NCBI RefSeq assembly: GCF_003062295.1
Contig: NZ_PYCN01000001.1
Span: forward strand, 826,001-890,000
Direction of reading: 5' to 3'
Source: Bradyrhizobium algeriense
GTDB taxonomy: Bacteria; Pseudomonadota; Alphaproteobacteria; Rhizobiales; Xanthobacteraceae
DNA length: 64,000 nucleotides
The translations under genes were made by a program, and so were the position numbers. Positions 18,774 to 28,950 of this stretch are shown piece after piece. The first letter of the stretch is position 1; the number at the start of each line of letters is the position of its first letter. The notes under the pieces were generated by a model, which did not search any database, was not told the DNA's origin, and saw only the letters and a list, made by a program, of their open reading frames with translations.

Positions 18774-18905
18774 GCCCCACAGAATTTTCCGCAACTTTGC
18801 TACGGCGGCGGCGTCATGCGCCTGTGCGCGAGACGCCATTGCCGCCGCGCCTGAAGACCGCTAGCTCAAGACTTCGATTTTCTCCTTGAGCGAAGGTTCT
18901 TGTCC

Positions 18906-20111
18906 ATGAGTTCTGTAGCCGCTCCCGGCGCAATGACCGGCCTGCGCGTGATCGATCTGACGCGTGTGCTCGGCGGCCCCTATTGCACGCAAATCCTCGC
19001 CGACCACGGCGCCGACGTTATCAAGGTCGAACCGCCGGCCGGCGACGAGGTGCGCGACTGGGGCCCTCCATTCCACGAGGAAGACGCAGCCTATTTCGTC
19101 GGTATCAACCGCAACAAGCGCTCGATCGGGCTCGACCTCGCCTCCGAAGGCGGCCGCGCGGTGCTGCTGAAGATGCTGGAGACCGCCGACGTCCTGATCG
19201 AGAATTTCAAGCCGGGCACGCTCGACAAATGGGGCATCGGCAACGATGTGCTGCGAGCGAAATTTCCAAAACTGGTGCATTGCCGGATTTCCGGCTTCGG
19301 CGCCAACGGCCCGCGCGGCGGCAATCCCGGCTATGACGCAATCATCCAGGCCATGACCGGCATGATCGCGGCGACCGGCTCGCCCGAAAGCGGCCCGATG
19401 CGGATCGGCGTTCCCCTGGTCGACATCACCACCGGGCTTTATGCGGCGATCGGCATCCTGATGGCGCTCTCAGAACGGCAGCGGTCGGGTCTCGGTCAGT
19501 TTCTGGAAACCACGCTGTACGAGACTGGTCTGGCGATCATGCATCCGCACACCGCGAATTATTTCATGCATGGCAAGCCGCCCGGGCTGACCGGCAACGA
19601 GCACCCCAATCTGGTGCCGTATGCGATCTTTCCGACCAAGACCGACAACATCTTCATCGGCGTCGGCAATGACGGCACCTTCCGCAAGCTCGCCAAGGAG
19701 ATCGGCAAGCCCGAGCTCGGCACCGATCCGCGCTTTGCCCGTAACAAGGACCGCATTGCCAACCGTGAGGCGCTGCGTGCCGAACTCGCCGCCGTGTTCA
19801 GCCAGCACGAGGCCGAGCCGCTCTGCAATCGCCTGCTGGCGGCCGGGCTACCCGCAGGTCCGGTGCAGAAGATCGACCAGGCGCTGACCAATCCGCATAC
19901 GCTGCATCGCGGCGATATCATTGAGAAGGATTGGTACAAGGGCGTCGCCTCCCCGATCCGGCTGGAACGAACAAAACCGAGCCTGCGCCGGACGCCGCCG
20001 AAATTCAGCCAGCACACATCAGAGGTGCTCGGCGAGTTCGGCTATTCCAAGGGCGAGATCGAGGCGCTGGTCGGCAAGGGCGCGGTCTGCGGCAACGAGC
20101 GCAAGCGCTGA
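18906..20111 (+). CDS. CaiB/BaiF-family (class III) CoA-transferase
   Basis: 401 residues. Moves CoA between carboxylic acids through an aspartyl-CoA intermediate. The opening GLRVIDLTRVLGGPYCTQILADHGADVIKVE in parts, the VLIENFKPG motif and catalytic Asp173 in PLVDITTG are all as expected. ATG at 18906 follows GAAGG. It stands alone, with no adjacent dehydrogenase or lyase, so the substrate is unknown. A repeat lies directly after it. Confidence 0.88.
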   Translation: MSSVAAPGAMTGLRVIDLTRVLGGPYCTQILADHGADVIKVEPPAGDEVRDWGPPFHEEDAAYFVGINRNKRSIGLDLASEGGRAVLLKMLETADVLIENFKPGTLDKWGIGNDVLRAKFPKLVHCRISGFGANGPRGGNPGYDAIIQAMTGMIAATGSPESGPMRIGVPLVDITTGLYAAIGILMALSERQRSGLGQFLETTLYETGLAIMHPHTANYFMHGKPPGLTGNEHPNLVPYAIFPTKTDNIFIGVGNDGTFRKLAKEIGKPELGTDPRFARNKDRIANREALRAELAAVFSQHEAEPLCNRLLAAGLPAGPVQKIDQALTNPHTLHRGDIIEKDWYKGVASPIRLERTKPSLRRTPPKFSQHTSEVLGEFGYSKGEIEALVGKGAVCGNERKR

Positions 20112-20147
20112 GGCGGTCGTCCCTGCGAGCGCCGGGAAACCCAGTTC

Positions 20148-20233
20148 GTAGCCCGGATGGAGCGCAGCGAAATCCGGGAAAAGTGCAAGCGGCGTGAGCG
20201 GTCCCGGATTGCGCTTCGCTCCATCCGGGCTAC
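20148..20233. repeat. GTAGCCCGG-type palindromic repeat, copy 3
   Basis: Ends GTAGCCCGGATGGAGCG and CGCTCCATCCGGGCTAC are exact inverted repeats; inner GAAATCCGGG is mirrored by CCCGGATTGC. Confidence 0.9.
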
Positions 20234-20267
20234 GGACCTACGGCCCAGCAACGCACGCCTGTGGTTA

Positions 20268-20306
20268 TGGGCCCCTGCTCCCGTGCGCAATTGCGCGCTA
20301 GGCAGG
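20268..20306. repeat. Palindrome with GTGCGCAATTGCGC core
   Basis: GCCCCTGC and GCAGGGGC flank a core with GTGCGCAATTGCGC. The same core occurs in the repeats at 42415 and 43363, so this may be a fragment of that family. Together with copy 3 it fills most of the 346-base gap before ugpB. Confidence 0.55.
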
Positions 20307-20386
20307 GGCGACGGAGAGCTTTGGCCTTCGCCTATTTTCCGGCTTCCCTTTACGCCCGCTTTCCCAATACCATCCTTTCGCTTATA

Positions 20387-20404
20387 GGGTCATTTGCACG
20401 TCAT
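20387..20404 (+). promoter_or_regulatory. Candidate Pho box upstream of ugpB
   Basis: Two GTCAT units 11 bases apart (GGGTCAT TTGC ACGTCAT), the spacing of a PhoB direct repeat, about 55 bases before ugpB. Each half-site differs from TGTCAT at the first base. ugp operons are PhoB targets in rhizobia and E. coli. Confidence 0.45.
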
Positions 20405-20457
20405 CCGACGCTGTTATCGCGCGAAACGAAGATGACGACCCCAACCCGGAGGATTCC

Positions 20458-21771
20458 ATGGCACTTCGAAAATTCGGCGCAGCGGCGGCAGTGACGGTTG
20501 CGCTGGCGCTCGCCACGCCTGCCTACGCTGTGACCGAGATCCAGTGGTGGCACGCCATGACCGGCGGCAACAACGACATCGTCAACAAGCTCGCCGAGGA
20601 TTTCAACGCCAGCCAGTCCGACTACAAGGTCGTCCCGACCTTCAAGGGCAGCTACCCCGACACCATGAATGCGGGCATCGCCGCCTTCCGCGCCGGCACC
20701 GCGCCGCACATCATTCAGGTGTTCGAAGTCGGCACCGCGACGATGATGAGCGCCACCGGCGCCATCAAGCCGGTCTACCAGTTGATGAAAGACGCCGGCG
20801 AGCCGTTCGACCCCAAGGCCTACCTGCCGGCGATCACTGGCTACTACTCGACCTCGAAGGGCGACATGCTGTCATTCCCCTTCAATTCGTCGTCGACGGT
20901 GATGTGGATCAACAAGGACGAATTGAAGAAGGCCGGCATCGCCGAGATTCCGAAAACCTGGCCGGAAGTGTTCGACGCCGCCAAGAAACTTAAAGCAGCG
21001 GGGCACACGACCTGCGGATTCTCCAATGCGTGGGCGAGCTGGGTGCATATCGAGCAGTTCTCGGCCTGGCATAACGCGCCGATCGGCACCAAGGCGAATG
21101 GCCTCGACGGTTTCGACACCGTACTGACATTCAACTCGCCGCTGCACGTGAAGCATCTGGAGAACCTGATCGAGCTTCAGAAGGACAAGACCTACGACTA
21201 TGCGGGCCGCGCCAATGCCAGCGAGAACCGCTTTGCCTCGGGCGAATGCGCGATCTTCCTGACCTCGTCGGGTTACTACGCGACCGCCAAGAGCACCGCC
21301 AAGTTCGACTTCACCTCGGCACCGATGCCCTACTACCCCGACGTCCAGGGCGCGCCGCAGAACTCGATCATCGGCGGCGCTTCGCTGTGGGTGATGGGCG
21401 GCAAGAAGCCTGAGGAATACAAGGGCGTCGCCAAGTTCTTCACCTTCCTGTCCGCGACCGACCGCCAGGCCGATCTGCACCAGAAGTCCGGCTACCTGCC
21501 GATCACCAAGGCGGCCTATGAGAAGACCGTCAAGGACGGCTTCTACGAGAAGAACCCGACGCTGCAGACGCCGCTGAAGGAACTGACCAACAAGGAGCCG
21601 ACCGAAAACTCCCGCGGCCTGCGCTTCGGCAACATGGTGCAGATGCGCGACCTCTGGGCCGAAGAACTGGAAGGAGCCCTTGCCGGCAAGAAGACCGCCA
21701 AGGAAGCGCTGGATGCTGCGGTCGCGCGCGGCAATGCGATGTTGCGGACATTCGAAAAGACGGCAAAATAA
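20458..21771 (+). CDS. ugpB: sn-glycerol-3-phosphate ABC transporter, periplasmic binding protein
   Basis: 437 residues. A signal peptide (residues ~1-24, ending TPAYAV) precedes TEIQWWHAMTGGNNDIVNKLAEDFN, the UgpB opening. It captures glycerol-3-phosphate or its diesters for import. The GGAGG just before the ATG is strong. First gene of ugpBAEC, with the complete transporter following. A possible Pho box upstream fits phosphate-starvation control. Confidence 0.93.
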   Translation: MALRKFGAAAAVTVALALATPAYAVTEIQWWHAMTGGNNDIVNKLAEDFNASQSDYKVVPTFKGSYPDTMNAGIAAFRAGTAPHIIQVFEVGTATMMSATGAIKPVYQLMKDAGEPFDPKAYLPAITGYYSTSKGDMLSFPFNSSSTVMWINKDELKKAGIAEIPKTWPEVFDAAKKLKAAGHTTCGFSNAWASWVHIEQFSAWHNAPIGTKANGLDGFDTVLTFNSPLHVKHLENLIELQKDKTYDYAGRANASENRFASGECAIFLTSSGYYATAKSTAKFDFTSAPMPYYPDVQGAPQNSIIGGASLWVMGGKKPEEYKGVAKFFTFLSATDRQADLHQKSGYLPITKAAYEKTVKDGFYEKNPTLQTPLKELTNKEPTENSRGLRFGNMVQMRDLWAEELEGALAGKKTAKEALDAAVARGNAMLRTFEKTAK

Positions 21772-21851
21772 CGCCGACCAAAATAACACCGACCAAGGCT
21801 CCCTCTCCGTCCCGGGGAGGGAGCCTCTCTCGCATCACGCAAGCGGCTTGA

Positions 21852-22733
21852 ATGGAAAAGTCTGTCGTCTTCAGCAACAAGCTGCTTCCATACCTGCTGC
21901 TGGTGCCGCAGCTCATTATCACATTCGTATTTTTCTACTGGCCGGCGAGCCAGGCGGTCTGGCAATCCTTTTTGCGTGAGGACGCGTTCGGGCTGACGTC
22001 GGAATTCGTCGGACTGGAAAACTACCAGTCGCTGTTCGCCCAGCCCGAATATTACGCCTCGATGCTGGTGACGATCATATTCTCCTCGCTGGTGGCGGCG
22101 CTCTCGCTTTCCATTGCGCTGTTGTTTGCGACCCAAGCCGACAAGAACCTCAAAGCCGCCGGGGCCTACAAAACCCTGATGATCTGGCCTTATGCGGTGG
22201 CGCCCGCGGTCGCCGGCGTGCTGTGGATCTTCATGTTTCATCCCTCGCTCGGCACGCTGGCAAGGCCGCTGCGCTGGATGAATTTCGACTGGAATCCGCT
22301 GCTGAACGGCAACCACGCCATGACCCTCGTGGTGATGGCCGCGGTGTGGAAACAGATTTCCTATAATTTCCTGTTCTTTCTCGCCGGGCTGCAATCGATC
22401 CCCAAAAGCGTGCTGGAAGCCGGCGCCATCGACGGCGCGGGCCCGATGCGACGGTTCTGGACCATCACCTTCCCGCTGCTGTCGCCGACCACGTTCTTCC
22501 TCCTGGTCGTCAATGTCGTCTACGTCTTCTTCGATACGTTCGGCATCATCGACGCGGTCACCGGCGGCGGCCCGGCCGGCGCCACCACCACCATGGTCTA
22601 CAAGGTGTTTGCCGACGGGCGCCTCGGCGGCGATCTCGGCGGCTCGGCCGCGCAGTCGGTGGTGCTGATGGTGATCGTGATCGCACTGACTGCGATCCAG
22701 TTCAAATATGTCGAGCGCAAGGTGCAGTACTGA
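21852..22733 (+). CDS. ugpA: sn-glycerol-3-phosphate ABC transporter permease UgpA
   Basis: 293 residues, six predicted membrane spans. The permease coupling loop is [20 protein letters not shown] near residue 195. It forms the channel with UgpE. It starts 80 bases after ugpB and its stop overlaps the ugpE ATG by one base (TGATGG). Confidence 0.93.
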   Translation: MEKSVVFSNKLLPYLLLVPQLIITFVFFYWPASQAVWQSFLREDAFGLTSEFVGLENYQSLFAQPEYYASMLVTIIFSSLVAALSLSIALLFATQADKNLKAAGAYKTLMIWPYAVAPAVAGVLWIFMFHPSLGTLARPLRWMNFDWNPLLNGNHAMTLVVMAAVWKQISYNFLFFLAGLQSIPKSVLEAGAIDGAGPMRRFWTITFPLLSPTTFFLLVVNVVYVFFDTFGIIDAVTGGGPAGATTTMVYKVFADGRLGGDLGGSAAQSVVLMVIVIALTAIQFKYVERKVQY

Positions 22734-23581
22734 TGGTCGAGCATCGCCCGCTCAGCGACATCATCGCCTATGCGATCCTCACGCTCGGCATCTTCATCGT
22801 CGCCTTTCCGGTCTATCTGGCGCTGATTGCCTCCACCCATGATGCCGCCACCGTGGTCGGCGGCAACATGCCGCTGTCGCCGGGAAGCCAGACGCTGGAA
22901 AATTACTATCGCGCGGTGTTCGTCGGGGGATCGCGTACCAGCCGCGAGCCGGTCGGCCACATGCTGATGAACTCGTTCATCTCGGCAATCGGCATTGCGC
23001 TCGGCAAGATCTTCATTTCGATGCTGTCGGCCTATGCGGTGGTGTATTTCCGCTTTCCGTTCCGCAAGACCGCGTTCTGGATCATCTTCGTCACGCTGAT
23101 GCTGCCGGTCGAGGTGCGCATCTATCCGACCTACAAGGTGGTCGCGGATCTGAAAATGCTCGACACCTATGCCGGGCTGATCCTGCCGCTGATCGCGTCC
23201 GCCACGGGGACGCTGCTGTTCCGGCAGTTCTTCATGACCGTCCCCGAGGAATTGCTGGAGGCATCGCGGATCGACGGCGCCGGTCCCTTCCGCTTCTTCT
23301 GGGATACGCTGCTGCCGCTGTCGGTAACGACGATCGCAGCCCTGTTCGTGATCCAGTTCATCTATGGCTGGAATCAATATCTGTGGCCGCTTTTGATCAC
23401 CACCCAGGATTCGATGCAGACCATCGTCACCGGCATCAAGAAGATGCTGTACACGACCGACGAACTCGCCGAGTGGCAGCTCGCGATGGCGACCGCCATT
23501 CTCGCGATGCTGCCGCCGGTCGCGGTCGTCATATTCATGCAGCGCCTGTTCGTGCGCGGCCTGGTCGAGACGGAGAAGTAA
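22733..23581 (+). CDS. ugpE: sn-glycerol-3-phosphate ABC transporter permease UgpE
   Basis: 282 residues, six membrane spans. Coupling loop [20 protein letters not shown] near residue 185, and the UgpE-type segment [13 protein letters not shown]. Starts on the last base of ugpA and is followed after 7 bases by ugpC, so the operon is tightly packed. Confidence 0.93.
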   Translation: MVEHRPLSDIIAYAILTLGIFIVAFPVYLALIASTHDAATVVGGNMPLSPGSQTLENYYRAVFVGGSRTSREPVGHMLMNSFISAIGIALGKIFISMLSAYAVVYFRFPFRKTAFWIIFVTLMLPVEVRIYPTYKVVADLKMLDTYAGLILPLIASATGTLLFRQFFMTVPEELLEASRIDGAGPFRFFWDTLLPLSVTTIAALFVIQFIYGWNQYLWPLLITTQDSMQTIVTGIKKMLYTTDELAEWQLAMATAILAMLPPVAVVIFMQRLFVRGLVETEK

Positions 23582-23588
23582 GGTAGCC

Positions 23589-24680
<1,092 letters not shown>

Positions 24681-24760
24681 CCCTTATTCCGGGGATGCGA
24701 AACCAGCTCCAACTGACGTGAAAAACCCGCCGCGGCCGATTTACACAGCTTTCAGAGGCG

Positions 24761-24789
24761 CTTGAACCGTTCCCAAATCGCCCCCATAT
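24761..24789 (+). promoter_or_regulatory. Sigma-32 (RpoH) type promoter of hsp20
   Basis: CTTGAAC at 24761-24767 and CCCCATAT at 24782-24789, separated by 14 bases, match the heat-shock consensus (CTTGAAA, CCCCATNT) almost base for base. Transcription would begin near 24796. Confidence 0.75.
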
Positions 24790-24796
24790 TCCCTGG

Positions 24797-24875
24797 TGAC
24801 CGGACGGCAAGTCGGCCGGCCGGTTGAATGGGGCGCCGCAAGGGCCCCTCAAAGTCGCTTCGAGAGGACTTTGTA
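24797..24875 (+). promoter_or_regulatory. ROSE-like RNA thermometer in the hsp20 5' leader
   Basis: Three hairpins can be drawn before the ATG. The last (24850-24873) pairs CAAAG with CTTTG and TC(G)CT with AGGA of the Shine-Dalgarno, leaving one bulged G24857. TCGCT is the UYGCU signature of ROSE elements, in which a single unpaired G opposite the Shine-Dalgarno makes the stem melt on heating. The stem ends two bases before the ATG. A second hairpin is GGGGC / GCCCC (24830-24848). ROSE elements are known upstream of small heat-shock genes in rhizobia. Confidence 0.8.
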
Positions 24876-25301
24876 ATGTCTCGTGTTCCTTCGTTATCCA
24901 GTCCGTTCCTGCTTGGGTTCGACGAAATCGAGCGTGCGCTCGATCGCGTCGTCAAAGGCGCCGACGGTTATCCTCCCTACAACATCGAGCGGTGCGATCG
25001 TGCCAACGGCCAGCCCGAACGGTTACGCATCACGCTCGCGGTGGCAGGTTTTACCCGCGACCAACTCGATGTAACCACTGAGGAAAACCAGCTCGTGATC
25101 CGGGGCCGCCAGCAGGACGACAAGGCCCGGCAATACATCCATCGCGGCATCGCCGCGCGCCACTTCCAGCGCACCTTCGTGCTGGCAGAGGGGATGCTGG
25201 TGCTGGGCGCGGATCTGAAAAACGGGCTGTTGTCGATCGACCTCGCCAGGCCGGAGCCTGAAAGGGTCGTTAAGACAATTGCTATCAATGAGCACGAATA
25301 A
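24876..25301 (+). CDS. Small heat-shock protein, Hsp20 / IbpA class
   Basis: 141 residues. An ATP-independent holdase that keeps unfolded proteins soluble. The alpha-crystallin domain runs from ~35 to 130 (PYNIER, then LRITLAVAGFTRDQLDVT and the ENQLVIRGRQ strand, ending KNGLLSIDLARPEPE). The variable N-terminus PFLLGFDEIERALDRV resembles rhizobial class A Hsp20. The start at 24876 is fixed by the GAGAGGA and the thermometer hairpin. Downstream lies DUF1150, probably in the same transcript. Confidence 0.93.
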   Translation: MSRVPSLSSPFLLGFDEIERALDRVVKGADGYPPYNIERCDRANGQPERLRITLAVAGFTRDQLDVTTEENQLVIRGRQQDDKARQYIHRGIAARHFQRTFVLAEGMLVLGADLKNGLLSIDLARPEPERVVKTIAINEHE

Positions 25302-25350
25302 TGGAACAAGTAGCGGACTCGACCGCTTAGACCCAGAAGGAGTCGAGACC

Positions 25351-25617
25351 ATGAGTGACGTGAGTGTTACCTTCGAACCCGAAAAGGTTTCCGTTGAGGC
25401 GCTGGCCCATCTTGGTGAAGGCCACATCGCCTACGTGAAACAGGTCCGTTCCGAGGACGTGCCGGGACTGTTTCCGCAGGCGCCGAAAATCGCGCCAGGG
25501 CTGAAACTGTTCGCGCTGCATGCCGCCGACGGCACCCCGATCATGCTGACCGACAGCCGTGAAGCGGCGATCGCCAATGCGTGGAGCAACGAGCTTCAGG
25601 CCGTCAGCGTACACTGA
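25351..25617 (+). CDS. DUF1150-family protein
   Basis: 88 residues. Matches the small alphaproteobacterial DUF1150 family, with conserved HIAYVKQVRSEDV, then FALHAADGTPIML and DSREAAIANAWSNEL. Function is unknown. It follows hsp20 after 49 bases, an arrangement I know from other Rhizobiales, and so may act in the same heat response. ATG at 25351 has an AGAAGGAG upstream; codons before it fall in the hsp20 end. Confidence 0.85.
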   Translation: MSDVSVTFEPEKVSVEALAHLGEGHIAYVKQVRSEDVPGLFPQAPKIAPGLKLFALHAADGTPIMLTDSREAAIANAWSNELQAVSVH

Positions 25618-25720
25618 GGCGGCTTGCCGTTGTCACTGACGCAGCACTTGCTGCTGTCACTGACACAACTTCGCCGGCGTCGTTCACCTGATGCCGAGCG
25701 AGTGTAAGAAGAGGGTTTCG

Positions 25721-25745
25721 GATACGCGGGCCTCGCCCGCGTATC
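25721..25745. terminator. Strong hairpin between DUF1150 and the chemoreceptor
   Basis: Perfect 11-bp stem GATACGCGGGC / GCCCGCGTATC with loop CTC between two convergent genes. No T-run on either strand; likely a shared end-of-transcript hairpin. Confidence 0.6.
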
Positions 25746-25770
25746 GTCCTTCATAACAATTTCGAGTTCC

Positions 25771-27459
25771 TCACGCCGCGCGCACGGTCGAAAGGAATTT
25801 CTCCACCTCACCCTTGAGATGATTGCTCTGTCCCAGCAGGGACCGGGCGAGCCCGTGCACGTGCGACGAGGCCGCGCCGGTATCGGTCGCCCCGCGGTTG
25901 ACGTCGGTGATGCTGCCGGCGACCTGGGTGGCTCCCTGCGCCGCCTGCTGCACGTTGCGCGAGATTTCCTGCGTCGCAGCGCCCTGCTCTTCCACAGCTG
26001 CCGCGATCGCCTGCGAGATTTCCGCGATGCGGCCGATGGTGCCGCCGATTTCCTGAATGGCGGATACCGACTGATTGGTCGCCGACTGCATCTGCCCGAT
26101 CTGCTCGCTGATTTCCTCGGTCGCCTTCGCGGTCTGTGCGGCAAGCGCCTTGACCTCGGATGCGACGACGGCAAATCCGCGTCCGGCCTCGCCGGCGCGC
26201 GCCGCTTCGATGGTGGCGTTCAGCGCCAACAGGTTGGTCTGCTCGGCGACCGCGCTGATCATCTTGACCACTTCGCCGATCCGGCTGGCGGACTGGGCGA
26301 GATCCGCAATCCGCGCATTGGTCTGCTCGACCTGGCTGACCGCCTCGCGGGAGATCTTGTGCGAATCCTGCACCTGGCGGCTGATCTCCGACACCGATGA
26401 GGCCATCTCTTCCGCGGCCGCCGCAGCGGATTGCGCGTTGGCCGAGGATTGCTCCGATGCGGAGGCGACGGTTGCCGAAAGCACCTGGGTCACTTCGGCG
26501 GTCTTGGTCAGTTGTCCGGCCGATGATTCGAGTTCGGACGAAGCGGTCGATACGGTCTGGATGATTTTTCCGATCGCGGAATCGAAGCCGTCCGCCATCT
26601 GCTGCATCGCGGCCTTGCGGTCGCCTTCCGCCTTCCGCTTCAGGTTGGCCTGCTCCTGTTCCATCGACTGAACGCGGAGCGCGTTGTCCTTGAAGACCTG
26701 GACCGCGCGCGCCATGGCGCCGACTTCATAGCCGCGGCTGAGCGCTGGAACCGAAACATTGAGGTCGCCACCCGCGAGCCCCTTCATCACGTCAGTCATT
26801 GCCGCGATCGGGCGAATGACGCCGAATGCCACGCCGAAGATGCCCGCGCCGATGACGAGAAACACCGCGGCCGAAACGCCCCACAATACCCACGTGAATG
26901 TACTGACGCGCCCCGTCGCCGCGACTTCCGTCGCCGCGTTCTGGTCGTTGGTCTGCTTGACGATGTCGTCGATGATGGCGCGGTGTGCGGTATAACGTGC
27001 GGTGATCTCGGCATAGGATTTCGCCGCCGCGGCGCTGTCGCCCCTGGCAAGCGCGGGCAGGAGGCCATCCTGGATCGCGGTCCAGAAGCGGCGCACCTCG
27101 CCATCGGATTTTTCCACCAGCTTGGTCTTGAGCCCCGGATCAAGATCGGATTTGACCCAGAAATCGCGCCGCTCGTCATATTCCTTCTTGAGCTGTGCAA
27201 GCCTGTCGCGATGCGCCGCAAGCTGCGCCGGATCGTGCAGCACGAGGGTGGCCTCGAGATAGGCTTCGATGACATATTCCGGCGGCGGCAGGATGTCGGC
27301 GATCAGGTCGTTGCCGAGCTTGATCTGGTTGTAGAGTGGGCCGCCCACCTTGAGCTGTGACAGCCCGTAAACGCTGGTGGCAATCACGGCACCAAGCCCC
27401 AACGCGGTAACCAATCCAAAAATCAATATTGCGCGCGAAATCGTAAGCCGCAGCGTCAT
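25771..27459 (-). CDS. Methyl-accepting chemotaxis protein
   Basis: 562 residues. An N-terminal membrane span (~9-31), a periplasmic helical sensor of ~155 residues, a second span (~190-212), a HAMP domain ([18 protein letters not shown]) and the signalling tip [21 protein letters not shown] near residue 410. The C-terminus lacks a CheR-binding pentapeptide. It relays an unknown ligand signal to CheA. It stands alone, without che genes. The sensor looks like a four-helix bundle type. Confidence 0.9.
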   Translation of the reverse strand: MTLRLTISRAILIFGLVTALGLGAVIATSVYGLSQLKVGGPLYNQIKLGNDLIADILPPPEYVIEAYLEATLVLHDPAQLAAHRDRLAQLKKEYDERRDFWVKSDLDPGLKTKLVEKSDGEVRRFWTAIQDGLLPALARGDSAAAAKSYAEITARYTAHRAIIDDIVKQTNDQNAATEVAATGRVSTFTWVLWGVSAAVFLVIGAGIFGVAFGVIRPIAAMTDVMKGLAGGDLNVSVPALSRGYEVGAMARAVQVFKDNALRVQSMEQEQANLKRKAEGDRKAAMQQMADGFDSAIGKIIQTVSTASSELESSAGQLTKTAEVTQVLSATVASASEQSSANAQSAAAAAEEMASSVSEISRQVQDSHKISREAVSQVEQTNARIADLAQSASRIGEVVKMISAVAEQTNLLALNATIEAARAGEAGRGFAVVASEVKALAAQTAKATEEISEQIGQMQSATNQSVSAIQEIGGTIGRIAEISQAIAAAVEEQGAATQEISRNVQQAAQGATQVAGSITDVNRGATDTGAASSHVHGLARSLLGQSNHLKGEVEKFLSTVRAA

Positions 27460-27575
27460 GGCAATGTTCTCCGGGTAATGAAAAATCCCAGCGAATGCAA
27501 TAACTGCTATTTAGCTTAAAATTGCGTTTATCCGGACTGCTACCAACCGGAGAAACCGCTGGTCCCCTTAAGGAA

Positions 27576-28037
27576 CTACGCCGCGCTCGCCGGCGGCAGG
27601 GCGAGCACCGAATAGATCGCCTGGGCGTCGCGCGAGGCGCGCAGCTTCTTGGCGACGTCCTGGTCGCGCAATAGCCGCGCGATTCGCGCCAGCGCCTTCA
27701 GATGATCGGCGCCGGCGCCTTCCGGCGCCAGCAGCAGGAAGATCAGGTCGACCGGCTGGCCGTCCATCGCCTCGAAATCGATCGGGCGCTCCAGCCGGGC
27801 AAAGAACCCGAACAGCTTTTCCAGTTTCGGCAGCTTGCCGTGCGGAATGGCGACGCCGTAGCCGACGGCGGTGGTGCCGAGTTTCTCCCGCTGCAACAGC
27901 ACCTCGAACACCGAACGTTCGTTCTGGCCGGTCAGGGCGGAGGCACGCGCCGCCAGCTCCTGCAGCGCCTGTTTCTTGCTGATGACCTTCAAAGCGGGGA
28001 GAATCGCCTCGGGTGCGACCAGATCGGTAATCGTCAT
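27576..28037 (-). CDS. ptsN: PTS IIA-like nitrogen regulatory protein
   Basis: 153 residues. EIIA-Ntr of the phosphoenolpyruvate relay that tunes nitrogen, potassium and phosphate responses. The phosphorylated His is in GVAIPHGKLP, and LIFLLLAPEGAGADHLKALARIARLLRD is typical. It lies downstream of hpf and rpoN in the conserved lpt-rpoN-hpf-ptsN order. Confidence 0.95.
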   Translation of the reverse strand: MTITDLVAPEAILPALKVISKKQALQELAARASALTGQNERSVFEVLLQREKLGTTAVGYGVAIPHGKLPKLEKLFGFFARLERPIDFEAMDGQPVDLIFLLLAPEGAGADHLKALARIARLLRDQDVAKKLRASRDAQAIYSVLALPPASAA

Positions 28038-28266
28038 GGGGCGTTCCGAGGTGAATTAAACCGTCAGGTTGCGAGATAGGTTCTAGAACCGGGGCGTCAA
28101 GAAGATGGGACGGGAGGCGGGCTTAGACCCGGGTCCCGATTTGGGGGCTTCTACTCCAACGCATGCGCGGTGCCAACTCCCGAAGGGCCAGTTCATGCGC
28201 CCTATCCTTAAGGCCGCGGACCATAGGGAGGGTGGCTGGGGGCGTCAATGCCATCGGGAAGATATC

Positions 28267-28869
28267 TCAGGGGGTAACCGAGGGGGGATCGACCCAGCCG
28301 ACATTGCCATCCGTCCGGCGGTAAATGATGTTCACCCGGCCGCTGGACCCGTGCTGGAACACGATGCAGGCGGCCCCGGTCAGGTCCAGTTCCATGACCG
28401 CCTCGCTGACCGAAAGCCGCTTCAGCGACGTGGTCGCCTCGGCAATGATGACCGGGCTATAGGAGGTAACCTCCTCGTCGCCCTCCGCCGGCGCCTCGAT
28501 CACATAGCTCGGCGCATCGAGCACCGGAGCGCCGATCTCCGCGAGCGCCGCGGAAGCCGCATAGGCCTTGCGGGCCGAACGGTCCTTCAGCCGGCTCTTG
28601 TAGCGGCGCAGGCGCTTCTCGATCATCAGCAGCGCCTGATCGGCGCTGGCATAGGCATCGGTGGCGTTGGAATCGGCTTCCAGCGTAATTCCTGAATCCA
28701 GATGCAGCGCGCAATCGGTGCGGAAGCCGAAGCCATCCTTGCTCAGCGTGATGTGTCCGGAATAGTTCCCGTCGAAATATTTTCGCAGGACCTCATCGGT
28801 GCGCTCGCTGACGCGCGAACGAAGGGCGTCGCCGACGCTGATGCTTTTGCCGGAGATTCGAAGGGTCAT
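28267..28869 (-). CDS. hpf: Ribosome hibernation promoting factor, long form
   Basis: 200 residues. The N-terminal HPF/YfiA domain (MTLRISGKSISVGDALR to ~110) blocks the decoding site. The C-terminal ~55 residues (LDLTGAACIVFQHGSSGRVNIIYRRTDG) form the dimerisation domain of long HPF, which pairs ribosomes into 100S particles. The ATG at 28869 gives the standard start. Between rpoN and ptsN, as in most proteobacteria. A 228-base gap follows before ptsN. Confidence 0.94.
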   Translation of the reverse strand: MTLRISGKSISVGDALRSRVSERTDEVLRKYFDGNYSGHITLSKDGFGFRTDCALHLDSGITLEADSNATDAYASADQALLMIEKRLRRYKSRLKDRSARKAYAASAALAEIGAPVLDAPSYVIEAPAEGDEEVTSYSPVIIAEATTSLKRLSVSEAVMELDLTGAACIVFQHGSSGRVNIIYRRTDGNVGWVDPPSVTP

Positions 28870-28950
28870 TTGATGCCTCGCTTGATGCCTCGACCACTCT
28901 GATCGGCTCTGTCGGGGAACCGACACTATCGCGATTTGACGCGAACGCAA

